NCBI GenBank assembly: GCA_037577475.1
Contig: CM075187.1
Span: 19,312,810-19,376,809, forward strand
Length of the DNA stretch: 64,000 nt
Reading direction: 5' to 3'
DNA from: Chaunax sp. Z400
Lineage: Eukaryota > Chordata > Actinopteri > Lophiiformes > Chaunacidae
This document shows positions 1 through 11,529 of this stretch, one piece after another. The position numbers and the translations under genes were made by a program. The notes beneath the pieces are model-generated. The model saw only the letters and a program-made list of their open reading frames with translations, had not been told where the DNA came from and searched no databases. Position 1 is the stretch's first letter. Each line of letters opens with the position of its first letter.

Positions 1-1365
1 GTTCCTGGTCACACCGCAGCGATGACTGATATGGCAGAGGTGATTTCCTGATCTCAGGCACAACCAGCCCTTATCGCAGCTTCACAGAAAATGCCCTAAA
101 TTCACTCCAGAGATCAATGAACTCAATTTTAATGACATATTGGAAAATCTTGGATGTGCAATAATTTGAAAGATGTTTTTCCTCACAGGTTTTATGGATT
201 GTACGGAACAGGTTTGACGGCATGATAATCTCTTGTAGCCAGTTGTGATGATTAATCCTTAAATTTGAATTGCTGATCAGTATTGAATGTAGAGTATAGC
301 ATTTAGAGTCAGAATGTATGGAACAGCACAATTAGCCAAGTTTGACACATTTTGCTAACTAAAATTAACTTCCGTTTCAACTCAAACTGAGGCCCAATTT
401 TCTTCCAAATCTTTTAAATTATGAAGAATATTCTGAAATAATTGTTTTTAATCTATTTACTGTTCTTTATTACTTATAATGAGTTTCCTTGTGATATGAA
501 GAGAATGTCATAATTAAAACTACATGCACTCAGAGATAGTTTGACCCTCATAATATGAGTCCTTAACCATGAAAACCCATCTTTAGGAATTGGAATCAAA
601 TTGGTATGATTATTTGTTTGAAAGAAAAACAATATTCCACTAATAGATCTCCGGGATGTACCTCAGTGATGTTTGAACATACGTCACATTTGACATCCAA
701 TTGAATCGGCACAGTTTCAGGAACAATCTGGTCTCATTATAATCAATTATTTATTATATCATAGCAGTGAATTTTCCATGAGCCCTATAAATTTAAACAT
801 TCTGGATCACCAGATTCAGAATATTATTGGATCCAGATCAGACTTTGATGTGTGGTAGATCATATGTCAACATGTAATTATTGTCCAAGCATCTTAGGCA
901 TTATTCATGAAGTTACAAGGAAAATCTTGTAATTGCCCCTATCCCACAATGGTAAGAATAATTTAAAAAAAAATCTGCATCCAGATGATGATCCTTCCTT
1001 CTTTCCTTGGGACGTACCCTATGTCTCCAAACAATTTCATCAAAATCCACAGAACCTTTTGTGTAATCCTGCTAACAGACAGACAGATAAACAAACAAAC
1101 CAATGCTGCCAAAAGCACATCCTCCTTGGTGGAAGTAAATAAAGAAATTTTGAGCATTAAACAATATTTCACCTCATTTATGCAGCTGAAACTCAACTTT
1201 TCATAAATGACAAATCTATATAAAACACTCAAGAAACCATTTCTTCACAGTTTTCCTGTTAACATTGTTAACAAATTCACATTACCAAAACAAAACAACA
1301 GAAATGAAATCTCTAAAGTGAGGTACTGGCTATAACTGAGAGCTAATTGTAGCATTTTTCCACAG
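1..1365. other. Non-coding stretch, probably srrm4 intron
   Basis: AT-rich sequence upstream of the first candidate srrm4 exon. Short open frames here show no splice context or family resemblance. The only structure seen is a dispersed repeat at about 934-1140, listed separately. Assigning it to a srrm4 intron is inferred from the exons downstream. Confidence 0.5.
934..1140 (-). repeat. Dispersed teleost repeat (copy 1, family A)
   Basis: The reverse complement begins tttacttccaccaaggagg and contains an acaaacagacag-like tract followed by a stretch resembling tggattttgatgaaattgtt. The same order (tttacctctgctaaggag, then a ttggttagttagtcc stretch, then ggacagatttccactaaact) occurs at the right edge of the window. 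I recognise this as a very common interspersed repeat of perch-like fishes. The class is not certain. Confidence 0.6.
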
Positions 1366-1531
1366 ACATCATTTGCAAAGATCTGTGGTGCACCAGGCAT
1401 TAGGGGACCTCGCACCTGTAGTAGAGGAAACCAATGGAGTGCTTGACCACACGGACATGAAGTGGAGACCTGTAACCAAATCAGTGTGTAAAACGGCTCC
1501 AAAATATCGCTCCATCCTCTCAACTGCCACC
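1366..1531 (+). CDS. srrm4: Candidate upstream exon of srrm4
   Basis: A 166-nt open stretch lies between a good acceptor (tttttccacag) and a strong donor (gtaagtacg). It starts with one base completing a split codon and ends in phase 0, which is exactly what the srrm4 exon at 4112 needs. Its 55 codons (for example SVVHQALGDLAPVVEETNG and KSVCKTAPKYRSILSTAT) are not SR-rich, and I cannot align them convincingly to human SRRM4. Phase and splice sites are the evidence. It could instead be a fish-specific exon or a chance open frame. Confidence 0.5.
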
Positions 1532-4111
1532 GTAAGTACGTTTGAGCACTCTTACTGGTGCCACCGCTTGTTCAGCTTGATTTCTCACTTATGGCCATGT
1601 GAAACAACTTATGTTAATGCCTATAGTGAGGCTATTTGGTCTGGGAAATGTATTCTACTAGAGAAAAAAAATCCTTTTTAGCCTAATGTTTAGATTTGAA
1701 TCCCACATACTGGTGCTTTTAATTCTTGCCATTGATACAGGGAGACACCAAAAATAGAATTTATAACTTCAGAAGATTATGTGTCGCCTATATAAATTAT
1801 GTTTCCCCTATATAAATTATTTCCCCTATAGGTATCTTTTGAGGGATGAGTTTATGAATAAAAATGAAAAACTGTACATGGCCTGACTCTGAGCTCCTAT
1901 TATAAATCACCATTATTTGTAATAATTTCATCAGGTCTTGTTCTTCTGTTTTTTAACAAACACCATCAAGTGCTTGGTGGAGAAAACTCTTTTTTTTTAA
2001 ATACTTTTTTTTTTAAGTGTCAAATGCACATCACAAATTCTAAAATTCTTTCTTGCCACCAAAATAAAAAAGAAGCAATGGAAAAGAAGGTCAGACAATC
2101 TTTTCACATTCAGAGATTACAGTTTATTACCTTTCATGGACTGATCGTATGAAGGACTTAGAGACACTTGTCCAGACACTTGTGCCTGTATCTTTTTTAC
2201 ATTGTATTTTGTCTGTAACCTCAAAATACCGACATGAAATAGAAGCAAGAAAAACATACAAAATATTGCTGTGTCACTTTAGCCCCTCTCAGTCAGCCTC
2301 TTGTTGTTTCATCTGTTTATAGTCATACTTTGAGCATACAGTTTCACCTGCTCAGGCTGCAGACCTGACGTGGAGACGAAATGAAACCAAAAGACAAAAA
2401 CATCTTTAATTTTAGACGAGAAACTTTGGAGAAGTTTTTTTAAAAAGTTTATAATTATCCAGGGTGAGTTTCCTTTTTTTCCATTTCCCTAAAGAGCCGC
2501 ATAAATACGTCCTTAAACTCATTGTCTCATGCTTATTGGGGCATGAAATATATTTAATTTCTCTCCAGCAATCATTAAATTATGCTAATTGCACAAACGA
2601 ATGTTTTTAATTATACACCACAGGGTTTTAATTGAAATTCAATAAATTAATCCATATATTGAATCATGCCTGGCATTCAATATCCTGAAGGGTTATAGGA
2701 GGTCTGCACAGTTGGCTATTGAGGCTACCCCTTAGTTACAAACTGAGTCAGAATTATTCACTGGTGTTTGATTTGTGGGTTTAAATGTCTAGTGAATAAA
2801 AGACACACACAGTCTCAAAAGTGATGCAGAATGATCTGTGCTTCATATTTCTTTTCCAAAAAAGCTATCCATAAAGGGAAAGGTAGGTATGACCGGATAG
2901 AAGAATCTTCAAAACTATGACACAAATGTAGTTGATTGTAGAAAAAAAATCTCTTTGTGTAAATAAAAATGGTGAATTTATTTTATGGCAACAAAAGGAA
3001 TAAAAACACACAAGATCCTTAACATAGATACCATGTCAGAGATGAAATGTTAAATATTTGAAGATAGCCTTGTTAAAATATCCTGAGGTGATATTGAAGA
3101 ATGTGTGTGATTGTGCATAGATGCGAGTTTCCCTCAAGGTTGTTTTTTGTGGCTTCTTTAGCTACTGGGAAACATTCAGGAGGACAGACTAGACAAACCT
3201 CTTGAGTGTCTTGAAATCAGTAAGGAGAGATCATAATTTTCTGATCCTTGGTTCCATCTTTGGACGTCTGCTGTAAAAAAATAAAAAAAATAAACTTGGA
3301 TTTTTCGCTCCTGAAAAACTCAATGCACCAAAGAAAAGGGAACATGCCAATATAAGTCTAACTGGCACTGGGTTTGAAGAGAGGGTTATTGTCTTTTTCT
3401 TGCAATTTACGACTCTAATGATGCACTTATGTTGCCCGCTCTTCCCTTTTTCTTACACCTTACCTACTTAAGGAGGAAATCTTGATTGGTAAGTCGATGC
3501 TATCCGCAGACTTAGGGATTTACTTGTAGGTCGGTGCAGGCTGATTATTTACTTCTTACAGGAGAAAGAGCACAGTCATCTGTCCTATTCTGAGGGCTTT
3601 CTTAGTTAGACTGATGGGATCTCTCTCTGTCTGCAATCCTTTTCATTTCTACATAATACCCATTTTGTGACGTTTGTTCAATGTTCTTTAAATGAGGCTT
3701 TTCAATGGGGCTTTTCAATGGGGCTATTGTTTACTCTTTTTCTCTTCACTCGAGTTAGAGTCGGTAGATTTCTTCTCGCATATAGTTTTTCTTTCTTCTC
3801 TGCTCTTTTGTTGTTCCTTTCATATAATTGTTTTAATTTAGACTTTATCTAAATTTGTTTCCTGTTGATTTCTATTGATTTTAGTTGAGCTCAGACGTTA
3901 TTTTGAGGTTAATCGCATGCTTCAAATTTGCATGATGTCTTTATCTTTCAAAGTTTTCTGTCCCGAGAAAAAAAATAAATCTCTTCTTTGTGTTCTCAGG
4001 GGAATATGTGCCTTTGTACTTATAGTATTGACAGTGAATCAAAGCTGATAGCAGGTTCCATTTATCAACGCACGATTGGTTTTAAGCTGCAGCCTGCTTG
4101 TCTGTTTGCAG
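1532..4111 (+). other. srrm4 intron (if the exon at 1366 is real)
   Basis: AT-rich, with no coding exon seen. It contains a small imperfect tandem repeat of a tcccctatataaattat unit at about 1783-1833, and a duplicated cttttcaatgggg unit at about 3701-3724. No other structure was noted. Confidence 0.5.
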
Positions 4112-4434
4112 ATTTTGTCATCAAAACCTAGAAGCAAGCTCTTACATGGAAAAGGGCCTCAGCATTTCTCGAGCCAGACAGAAGTTCCACACGATTACGA
4201 TTCTGGAAATGACACATCTTCGCCACCATCAAGCAAAACTGGTGTTTCTCGGGCGAGTGTCACTGACAGCAAGAGGAACCACTGTAAACATCTGGCCTCG
4301 CCAGAGAAGCTGAAGTTCAGTGACAGAGATAATGTCTCTGATTCAGGAAACTCTGTGACCAGCTACGCTTCCCTGTGCAAACCTTATGGGGAGGACAGCT
4401 TGTCTGCAACCCTTTTCAGTGGAAATGGAAAGAG
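4112..4434 (+). CDS. srrm4: srrm4 exon with YDSGNDTSSPPS motif
   Basis: Acceptor tctgtttgcag, donor AAGAG|gtaatg, 323 nt, entering in phase 0 and leaving in phase 2. It carries YDSGNDTSSPPSSKT and VSDSGNSVTS, matching the order of the YDSGNDTSSPPS and SDSGNS motifs in human SRRM4. Confidence 0.85.
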
Positions 4435-7379
4435 GTAATGTTGTGTTTATAATAGTTATTTGAAATATTCATCTGTGAGATTCTATGAGAGCAACAGCAC
4501 AGAGTAAAGTTTTGGCTTTATAACTCAAATAAGTTAAGCATTATAATGAGTTCCCTTTGCAGAGAGCAGATGACCTTAGGATGCCATGTAGAGGTTGTGA
4601 GATCTCCAAAGACCTCTAGCTGTCCACAGAGGATGAGCAAGTCAACTCGGAGGCGACTGAAAGCCCGGTCTTCTAGCAGCAGGAGCAGGAGCAGGAGCAG
4701 ATCCTCAGGGACTTCCAGATACTCCGGACGCTACTCTCGAAGCCTGTCGCTGTCATCTTGCAGGTGGGTTGACGACTTTTATGTTTTACTTCTTTAGCAT
4801 TCACTAAAACCCAAGTTAGAAAAAGTATAACTCCACTCACGTGTTCCAATTTGCTCATAAAAAAGTGGAAGTGTGAGACATCCTGATGGCGTAGTGATTA
4901 AGGTGCATACACCCCCGGATTGGTTCTCCATCTCATTCCTTCTGAGCTGGAAAAAAGACGGCACAATGAAGGCAGATGGAAACAAATCTTTAGCCATGCT
5001 CACCGTGGGGTTCTCAGGTTGGAAATTTTTTTTGGTCAGGCCAACACAGTGGTCGAGACGGACATATCTTCACAGTTGTTGTAGATCGCCATGAATTGTG
5101 GTGCAGATATCCGGGGTGCCCAAAGGATGAATCCATAGTGACTTTTGTGATCGCCCTAAATTGATTTATGGTTTTGAAGTGAAATGTCGATTGCCATGAG
5201 ATTTGGCACAGATGTTCATGCCCCCTTCAAGATGAATCAAAATAAGTTTGGTGATCCCTTAACTTTTCTTCTATAAAGCCACCATCAGGTCAATATTTCA
5301 ATTTGTCCAAAACTGATAATATTTTCATCCCATCCAATATTATATTTAGTGCTAATTAGCAAATATTAGAATTCTAACACCCTAAATTCAGTGCGGTGAA
5401 CACGCTGAACCCATCAGTTCACTAGCATTGTTACATTGAGCATGAAATACAGAGCTATAGTGCTGCTTCCAAACTGTGATCTCTTTCGATACACTTGGAC
5501 ATGGCTCCACCACGTGAATGCTGCCGTAAGAGGGGAAAAGCAAGAACATGTCATAATAAATCAGGATTAGAGTTAATAAATTGCATGTTGGGTTATCATA
5601 AAAGTGTCATATACTTGCAGGAGGAAGTTGACAGAAGTTTGTGCAACATTTTATAGCTACGGTTGCTTTGCTAGAATCTTGGAAATGATCATTTTTGTCA
5701 TTTACAGCTCGTACTCACGCTCACCGAGTTTTTCAGATGATCTGAGGCGGCGAGGCAGCGTCGCCAGCCTGAGCTCGAGAGGAAGCTACTCTAGACACAG
5801 CGCTGACAGGTGAACTTTAAAAAATGCTTCAGCAGATAATGCCTCCTCATTAGTTCTCGACAAGAGCAAATATATATATTTATATTGATGGTGAATACAT
5901 TTTCACATTGTTTTGTCTGTTTCCAAGACTACGAGACAGGAAGAGAAGACCTAACTCCAGACAGAGAGATGTGAAGCATGCACATAAGGTTAGTGGGAAG
6001 AGACGAAGACGCAAATCCTACTCTCCTCTGAAGAAACGAAGGAGAGACTCCCCAAGCCATCTGGAGGCACGCCGAATCACAAGGTAGAGGTTTCCCAGCC
6101 GGGTTATTTATAACTACAATATACTGTACATGTTTATGCCTAAAGGCAGCAAAAATGTACTGCATGGTCTCACCCTCCATCCACCATTCCCCCACCTGAT
6201 GCTTTTCTGTCGTGTTGGTGAGCTGTGTACCATGAAAGTAGCCCTGAGGATGAGAAAAATCACCTCTGAGCCATCACAGGTGCTTAAGAATCAGATGGTT
6301 AACACTGGCAGTATGAAATGTAAAAAAAGAAAAGCAAGTCCGGTGTTAACTTTTTAACCGAACTTTTATGTCACATAGTCAGTGTCAATTTTCTTACATT
6401 TCATACTGCTTTTTGACAGCAGCGAGTGACATACAGTCAGATATATGCAGAAAGAGAAGGATAGCTTCAGATTTAATTTAGTTATTGCTCCACTCTTCTG
6501 GATTGTTTTAAAGCTGAGCACATTATTGTCTAGCAGCTCATTGTTTAGGTGAACTACCCTCAAACTGGCATAGCCTGATATTATTATTTTATTTTATTTT
6601 ATTTTATTTTCGGTAGTAACACATAAACTACTGACAATAAACACATGATTCCAAATGGTAGGAATAGTTTCAAAGATCAAGCAATTAGATGGTATTACTT
6701 CATTTGGCATGAGGCAGATCCGAGTAAAGGTGAGTGCAACGATACAACAATTGTTTAGCAACACTGACAGTGGTGGTTTTCTCTCTCTGAGTGCTTTCTA
6801 GTTTGCTGAAAGCAATGTTGATGAAAGTGGTTGAAGCTATATAACCAAAACAATGAGCTATAAAGATGCTAAACATCTCTGGAGAGCTGAGGGACCTACA
6901 TGACATGATGATGACCTCATCTTAGATGATGAGACAGTGAGTTCGGAACAATGAGCAGGCCCTTCTATATCATACAGTCATTTGACAAAGTGTTCTTACA
7001 GAAGTATTAGTGAGTGCAGCTTTAAGGTTTAGGACGTACAATGCACACATTGCAGTATTAATTCTCCACACCTCTCACCCTTTTGACTTTCCACAGTGCC
7101 AGGAAGCGACCCATCCCTTACTTTCGACCCAGTCCTTCCTCTAGCAGTCGTTCCACCAGCGTGTCATCCTGGAGCAGCCTCTTCACCCGCAGCCGCAGTC
7201 ACAGCCCGATCTACTGCATCAGCCGGAGCCACAGCCGGAGCCGAAGCCGGAGCTGGAGCCACAGTTATTCTTCCTACAGGAGCTACAGCCGCAGTTCATC
7301 CTGGAACTCCATTTTTGGGAGCCGCAGTCGCAGCAGGAGTCACAGTTCGTTGAACAAACGCAACAAAATCAGGCATTAG
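4112..7379 (+). CDS. srrm4: srrm4, 3' part: serine/arginine repetitive matrix protein 4 (five exons, partial gene)
   Basis: SRRM4 (nSR100) is a nuclear splicing regulator that promotes inclusion of neuronal microexons through its C-terminal eMIC domain. Five exons are joined here: 4112-4434, 4563-4763, 5708-5809, 5928-6083 and 7097-7379, all with GT-AG borders and continuous phase, encoding about 354 residues to a TAG stop. The first exon has the SRRM3/4-type motif YDSGNDTSSPPS. The next two are rich in RS and SRS repeats. The last two give KRRRDSPSHLEARRIT and then ARKRPIPYFRPSPSSSS, followed by a long SR-rich tail, which together are the eMIC signature. The HLEARRIT form and the hspb8 neighbour favour srrm4 over its paralogue srrm3. 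The 5' exons lie outside the window, apart from a candidate at 1366. Identity as an srrm3/4 family member is near certain; srrm4 itself is likely. Confidence 0.85.
4563..4763 (+). CDS. srrm4: srrm4 RS-repeat exon
   Basis: Acceptor ttccctttgcag, donor TGCAG|gtgggt, 201 nt, phase 2 on both sides. It encodes an SRSRSRSRS run followed by SRYSGRYSRSLSLSS. The length is a multiple of three, so skipping it keeps the frame. Confidence 0.85.
5050..5465. repeat. Dispersed teleost repeat (copy 1, family B) in a srrm4 intron
   Basis: Contains gattgccatgagatttggc, then a ttcatgcccccttcaagatg stretch, then tagtgctaattagcaaatat. The same ordered blocks recur, diverged, at 18880-19275, and the tail blocks recur at 59440-59600. 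I recognise the family as abundant in perciform genomes. The borders are approximate. Confidence 0.55.
5708..5809 (+). CDS. srrm4: srrm4 exon SYSRSPSFSDDLRRRGS
   Basis: Acceptor catttacag, donor GACAG|gtgaac, 102 nt, phase 2 on both sides. It encodes a serine/arginine stretch (SRSPSFSDDLRRRGS) that corresponds to the pre-eMIC SR segment of SRRM3/4. Confidence 0.85.
5928..6083 (+). CDS. srrm4: srrm4 exon encoding the first part of the eMIC domain
   Basis: Acceptor ctgtttccaag, donor ACAAG|gtagag, 156 nt, phase 2 on both sides. It ends in SYSPLKKRRRDSPSHLEARR, the conserved start of the eMIC domain. The HLEARR wording is the SRRM4-type sequence as I remember it. Confidence 0.9.
6308..6409. repeat. 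Short inverted repeat in the intron between the eMIC exons
   Basis: A 16-bp block gcagtatgaaatgtaa at 6308-6323 is matched perfectly, inverted, at 6394-6409, with a 70-bp spacer. It could be the ends of a degenerate MITE or an intronic hairpin. Confidence 0.6.
6586..6610 (+). repeat. (ATTTT)5 microsatellite
   Basis: Five exact copies of ATTTT in a srrm4 intron. Confidence 0.9.
7097..7379 (+). CDS. srrm4: srrm4 last coding exon: eMIC core and SR tail
   Basis: Acceptor gactttccacag. The split codon joins the previous exon to give the conserved ITSARKRP. RPIPYFRPSPSSSS follows, with F where human has Y, and then a long SRSRSRS/SHSRS tail ending in NKRNKIRH and a TAG at 7377-7379. This exon carries the core needed for microexon activation in the SRRM3/4 family. 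Confidence 0.9.
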
Positions 7380-10300
7380 GTTTCTTTGTACATTTAATGA
7401 CTGAAGCGCCCGTTGTGTTTCCGATTGAGAGCGGGTAAGGGGATGTTGGAGCAATCGACTGTGTGCGTCTCTGTGCTCTGCTTTGTCGCTTGAGTGGAAA
7501 TGTCCCAGCAGGGGTCTGACTACATCTTTCATTGATGTAGTTTTGTTCACTCTGCACAGAGACCCCTGGAGACTGAATGTATTTTTGTTTGTTTGTTTTG
7601 TTCTTGTACTGCATCCTCTTGCATCAGCACTCCAAATAGCCTGAGATGGTTCATCTTGTACATATTTACAATAGAAACTGCACAAAAGACAGAAATAGTA
7701 TTTGTGTATTTGCTAAAAAAAAAAAGAAGAAAATTTGCTTTTCCTTATTGTTAAGTTTTCCCTTATTTTTAAGTTCGTGCACTTCACAATACATTATTCT
7801 CTTAAAAGAATAATTTAAAATAGTTTAACAATCTAAAATATACATATACATGATTGTGCAAAATAAGGCCTGCAGGTATCTGTTGCCCCATGTCAGGTCT
7901 GTATGATGTAGATTTTGTGCAGCAAAGTGAAATAGTGATGTAACATTTGATCGTTTGATCGTTATGTTTGCTCCAAGTATTTATAAATGGCTTCTGAAGG
8001 ATCGTGTCAAGAGTAAGGAAAAGGTTTATTGCTCTGATCTCAGCACATCACAAGGTGGAGAACACACATGTTTCCACTGAAAAATAAAATAGCGAGGGTG
8101 ACCTGACAGCAAGCAAACTGCCTGTCAGCTCAAATGTCAAATTAATTTATCCTCTGATCAGGTGGAAAACAATTGAAATGTCAGTCTATGTAATACAACA
8201 GAGAGCGAGTGAAACATGTCACAAGGACGGGAGGGGACTTTTTAACAAAATCTACAGTGTTGAAGTATTTTCCTTAACATCTCATGGCAATTAAAACATG
8301 GATACTTTTATAGAATATACTTTTTTTTATCTACTTCAGTGCAAAAATTGTCATCTTGTGCTGTCTGTACTTGTGTACTGTTTATCAGGCTCTGAGTTTT
8401 TATTTGATACTTGATTCATTTCAAAAGATGACAGGAAGAAAAAGCTGCACCTCATTTGGTTGCAACTTGTTCAAAATACATCTTCACTTATGAATAGCAT
8501 TGATTCTAAATTTACTAGAATAATGTTTCTTGTTATAACACTGGATCCAAACATTTATGTCCACCATGTTTTTACTATTGATGTGAGTCATATTGTAACA
8601 GAAGGTCAAGTTTGAAATTGTGCAGAATCCTTCATATTTATTGCTTATTTAATATTTATCGGTTTGTTGTCCCTCTCGGTGGTGATCAATGTTTCTATGC
8701 AACGCTGTCAGTTTCTACTTATTATGACACTGCGGTAACTTATTATTGGTTCATTGTAAATTATTCTTGGGATGTACCATCTTACTAACATATAAACCTC
8801 AAAGTAGAGGCAGATGTTAAAAAAATATGGAGGAGCAAAACTAGGATGTCCCGTCCAGTCCTTTGTTTTGAGTGTTTTTTTTTATAAAACAAAGGTTTGG
8901 CATTTTGGGAAGTATGCGTAATTGCTTTCTTGATTTGATGAGACTTTGATGAGAAGATTGATACCACCCCTGTGTCTATCTGTTGCAGCTATACTCAGCT
9001 AACTTACAGGCTGGGAATGGGGAAATAGCTGGTTAGGTTCCATCAAAAGATGAACAAAATGTGCTCTAAAGTGTACAAAAGTATATATATATATATATAT
9101 ATGGTGCTTAGACTCTTTAGGGAGATTTTGTAATCAAAAGGCATCTGTCCTAAGCAGCAGCAAGATAATTGCCCCAAAGGAATCTAGACACTGGTGGTGG
9201 TGGTCACTGATGATTCTGCTGAGACTGATGAGGCTGATGAAATGATGAAGCCAAACTAAGCTTAACCATAGCTTAACATTCATGTGAGAGTGGCATCCAT
9301 CTTCATATCTTACTCATGTCCAGCAAGCAATTTAGCATATTTTCTAAAATGTCAAACCATTCAATTTAGCCAATTTCGAAGTTGTGTTAACTCTAGAGTT
9401 TGAATATACAAAAAAGTTTGAACTTGTCTCTCCTTATATAAGAAAGTAATATTTATTAATCATTTTCAATCCATCATCCTGTCTGCATAACTGCTCCAGG
9501 TCTGATGAATTCTTCTCTATGCACACAATACTCAGTTTTATTTCCCTGAGTGTCAACTAAACAGGACAAATGAGGGGAAAAATATGAAGCAGGAAGAGGG
9601 ATAATTTGACACAATAGCCCTTCATAAACTCTTATGTGATGATGACTCATGTCAATCAGTGTTGATAGGAGGCCAGTGACAGATTTGGGCAGTCATGTAG
9701 ATATATTTTTAAGATGGGCAGCCAGGTCAGTGGCCCTCTCCCCATCTCACAATGTACAGTTTTCATCAGTTCTTGTGCAAAATAATTTTGAATATGTGAT
9801 TACTGTGGCACAAATATGCATCTGCACTGTGCAAATAATACAAAAGGTGTGACTATTTGACTTCTAGAATGTGATTTGGCCTTGTTGGATGTTAAAATGT
9901 ATAGTATGGATATGATGCATTGACCAATGGAAAAGAAAAAGACAATATGCCAGTAAGGCAAAAATCAATGGACTCTAGATGTCTTTGTGCATAAGATCTT
10001 TTGTTATTTTAAACGTTCTCAATAACAAGGTCATATAGCAATAGTGCTCAAGTGTTTCTGTGTTAAATTATGCATACTCTGCCTGTTTATACTGTCACAT
10101 TTGATCATGTGTCAGTGTGAAATCAGCACTGTCATGTCTCCTGGAAATTGAACTGTGCCATGAAATAACATGGAATCGACTTTCCCTTTGACTGCGTGTT
10201 TAGAACAGCTATATATAAAAATCATGCTCTGAACAAATCGCCACTGTATTCCTGTTTTATGTTCTGAGCACAGATGAAAACACACTTATTTACCACAGTA

Positions 10301-10773
10301 AACACGGGCCATCATCACAAAGTTGACTTCTTAGTTGTTCTCTTTTATCCATACAGTGACATCAGTGCTTGACCTGAAGCTCTGCGTTATTTTCTATTAA
10401 AAAGTCAATGAGTCACCAAGTGGAGTTAGCTTCAAACTCTGAGTGACATGGGGACAGTACCTTAATTTGGTAAAAGGGAGGCTGGTCTTTGGTCAGCTGT
10501 TGCGCCTGCTCTGCAAAAAATATCCAAATCAGTATGTCATTTAATCTTAATTTGACCCTTAAAGTGTGTTTTTACTCTAAGAAAAATCTGAAACAGCTGA
10601 TTAGGAGAGAGCGAGTCATTTATTAATTAAGTTTTCAATACTTTAAAGATTTATAGATTGTATTGGATGTCTTTAAAGGATACTTTTTGCAGTGTGGGTT
10701 CTCTCTAGATCCTCCCAGCAAATTCCCGACATTTGCTCTGTGCCGACTCACCGTTTGGGAAATCGCCGTCCAG
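7380..10773 (+). other. srrm4 3'UTR and srrm4-hspb8 intergenic spacer
   Basis: No further gene is seen. An AATAAA at 8083-8088 and an ATTAAA near 8291 are possible srrm4 poly(A) signals, so the mRNA end is uncertain. The spacer holds a degenerate family C repeat at about 8880-9370 with an internal (TA)n at 9082-9102. Confidence 0.55.
8880..9370 (+). repeat. Family C dispersed repeat (foldback-type), diverged copy
   Basis: It starts ggcattttgggaagtatgcg and continues with gatgagaagattgatacca and tagctggttaggttccat. It ends with ttttctaaaatgtcaaacca. The same blocks are found at 24336-24873, and partially at 32600-32790 and 51540-51640. I recognise the full-length form as a repeat with long inverted ends. 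Confidence 0.6.
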
Positions 10774-10780
10774 TATAAAA
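10774..10780 (+). promoter_or_regulatory. TATA box of hspb8
   Basis: TATAAAA lies about 220 bp upstream of the hspb8 start codon. Transcription would begin near 10800, leaving room for a short 5' exon. No convincing heat-shock element was found just upstream. Confidence 0.6.
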
Positions 10781-10826
10781 CCCACAGCCAGGAGGAATTA
10801 CTTGGAGGCTTTAGGAAAGGCAGCAT

Positions 10827-10934
10827 GTAAGTAGGATACTGTTGGATCATTGGTTGACTTAGTGCGTAATGGTGATGCGTTTCATCAGAAAGCTATACCA
10901 CACATAGACGTACGTAGGTCTTTTTTCCCCACAG
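10827..10934 (+). other. Probable 5'UTR mini-intron of hspb8
   Basis: Donor gtaagtagg at 10827 and acceptor ttttttccccacag ending at 10934 bound 108 bp. The segment sits between the predicted transcription start and the start codon at 10998. This is inferred from splice signals only. Confidence 0.4.
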
Positions 10935-10997
10935 AAAAAAAAGTTTTTGGTCGGAGTTGTTTGGAGAGTCTAGCAGAACTTTGGTGGTGTTGAACCC

Positions 10998-11424
10998 ATG
11001 GCAGAGGGAGACTTCTACACTATGGGAAGCCGGCAGAGATTTCCCAGGGACCCGTTTGGAGAGTCACCGTTCAGTGATCAGTCTCCTTTCAGGGATCAGC
11101 TCGCATCTCGGTTTATGGACGATGACTTTGGAATGCCACACTTCCCCGATGATCTGTCGATGGACTGGCCGGGCTGGGCTCGGCCGGGCCGGCTCAGCAC
11201 GCGCCTCAGTTCGTCGCCCTTCGGCAGCAGTATACGCACAGGGTTCCCGTCCCGTCAGTCCGCGGGAGGCCCCACGCTGTACACGAGCAGGTACGCCGAG
11301 CCTTCCCCCCGGAGCTCACCCACCACCACCGGGGGCGAGCCCTGGAAAGTTTGTGTGAACGTCCACAGCTTCAAACCAGAAGAATTAAACGTCAAAACGA
11401 GAGACGGATTTGTAGAAGTGTCGG
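10998..11424 (+). CDS. hspb8: hspb8 coding exon 1
   Basis: ATG with G at +4 (ATGGCAGAG). The exon ends GTGTCGG|gtgagtt in phase 1, after VKTRDGFVEVS. It is GC-richer than its surroundings. Confidence 0.95.
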
Positions 11425-11461
11425 GTGAGTTAAGGTGCTGTGGCAGAGCTGGAAATATAAG

Positions 11462-11529
<68 letters not shown>

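Noticed and set aside
7096..7353. Alanine/glycine-rich frame and a 129-codon minus-strand frame over the last srrm4 exon
   Set aside because: They are shadows of the SR-repeat coding frame, which has the splice acceptor and the conserved eMIC sequence.
10600..10780. Heat-shock elements upstream of hspb8
   Set aside because: Stretches such as ttctctctagatcc and gggaaatcg do not give the alternating nGAAn/nTTCn spacing. The same failure was found upstream of the HspB1-like gene (gaaattccagagatttcc is one base off).
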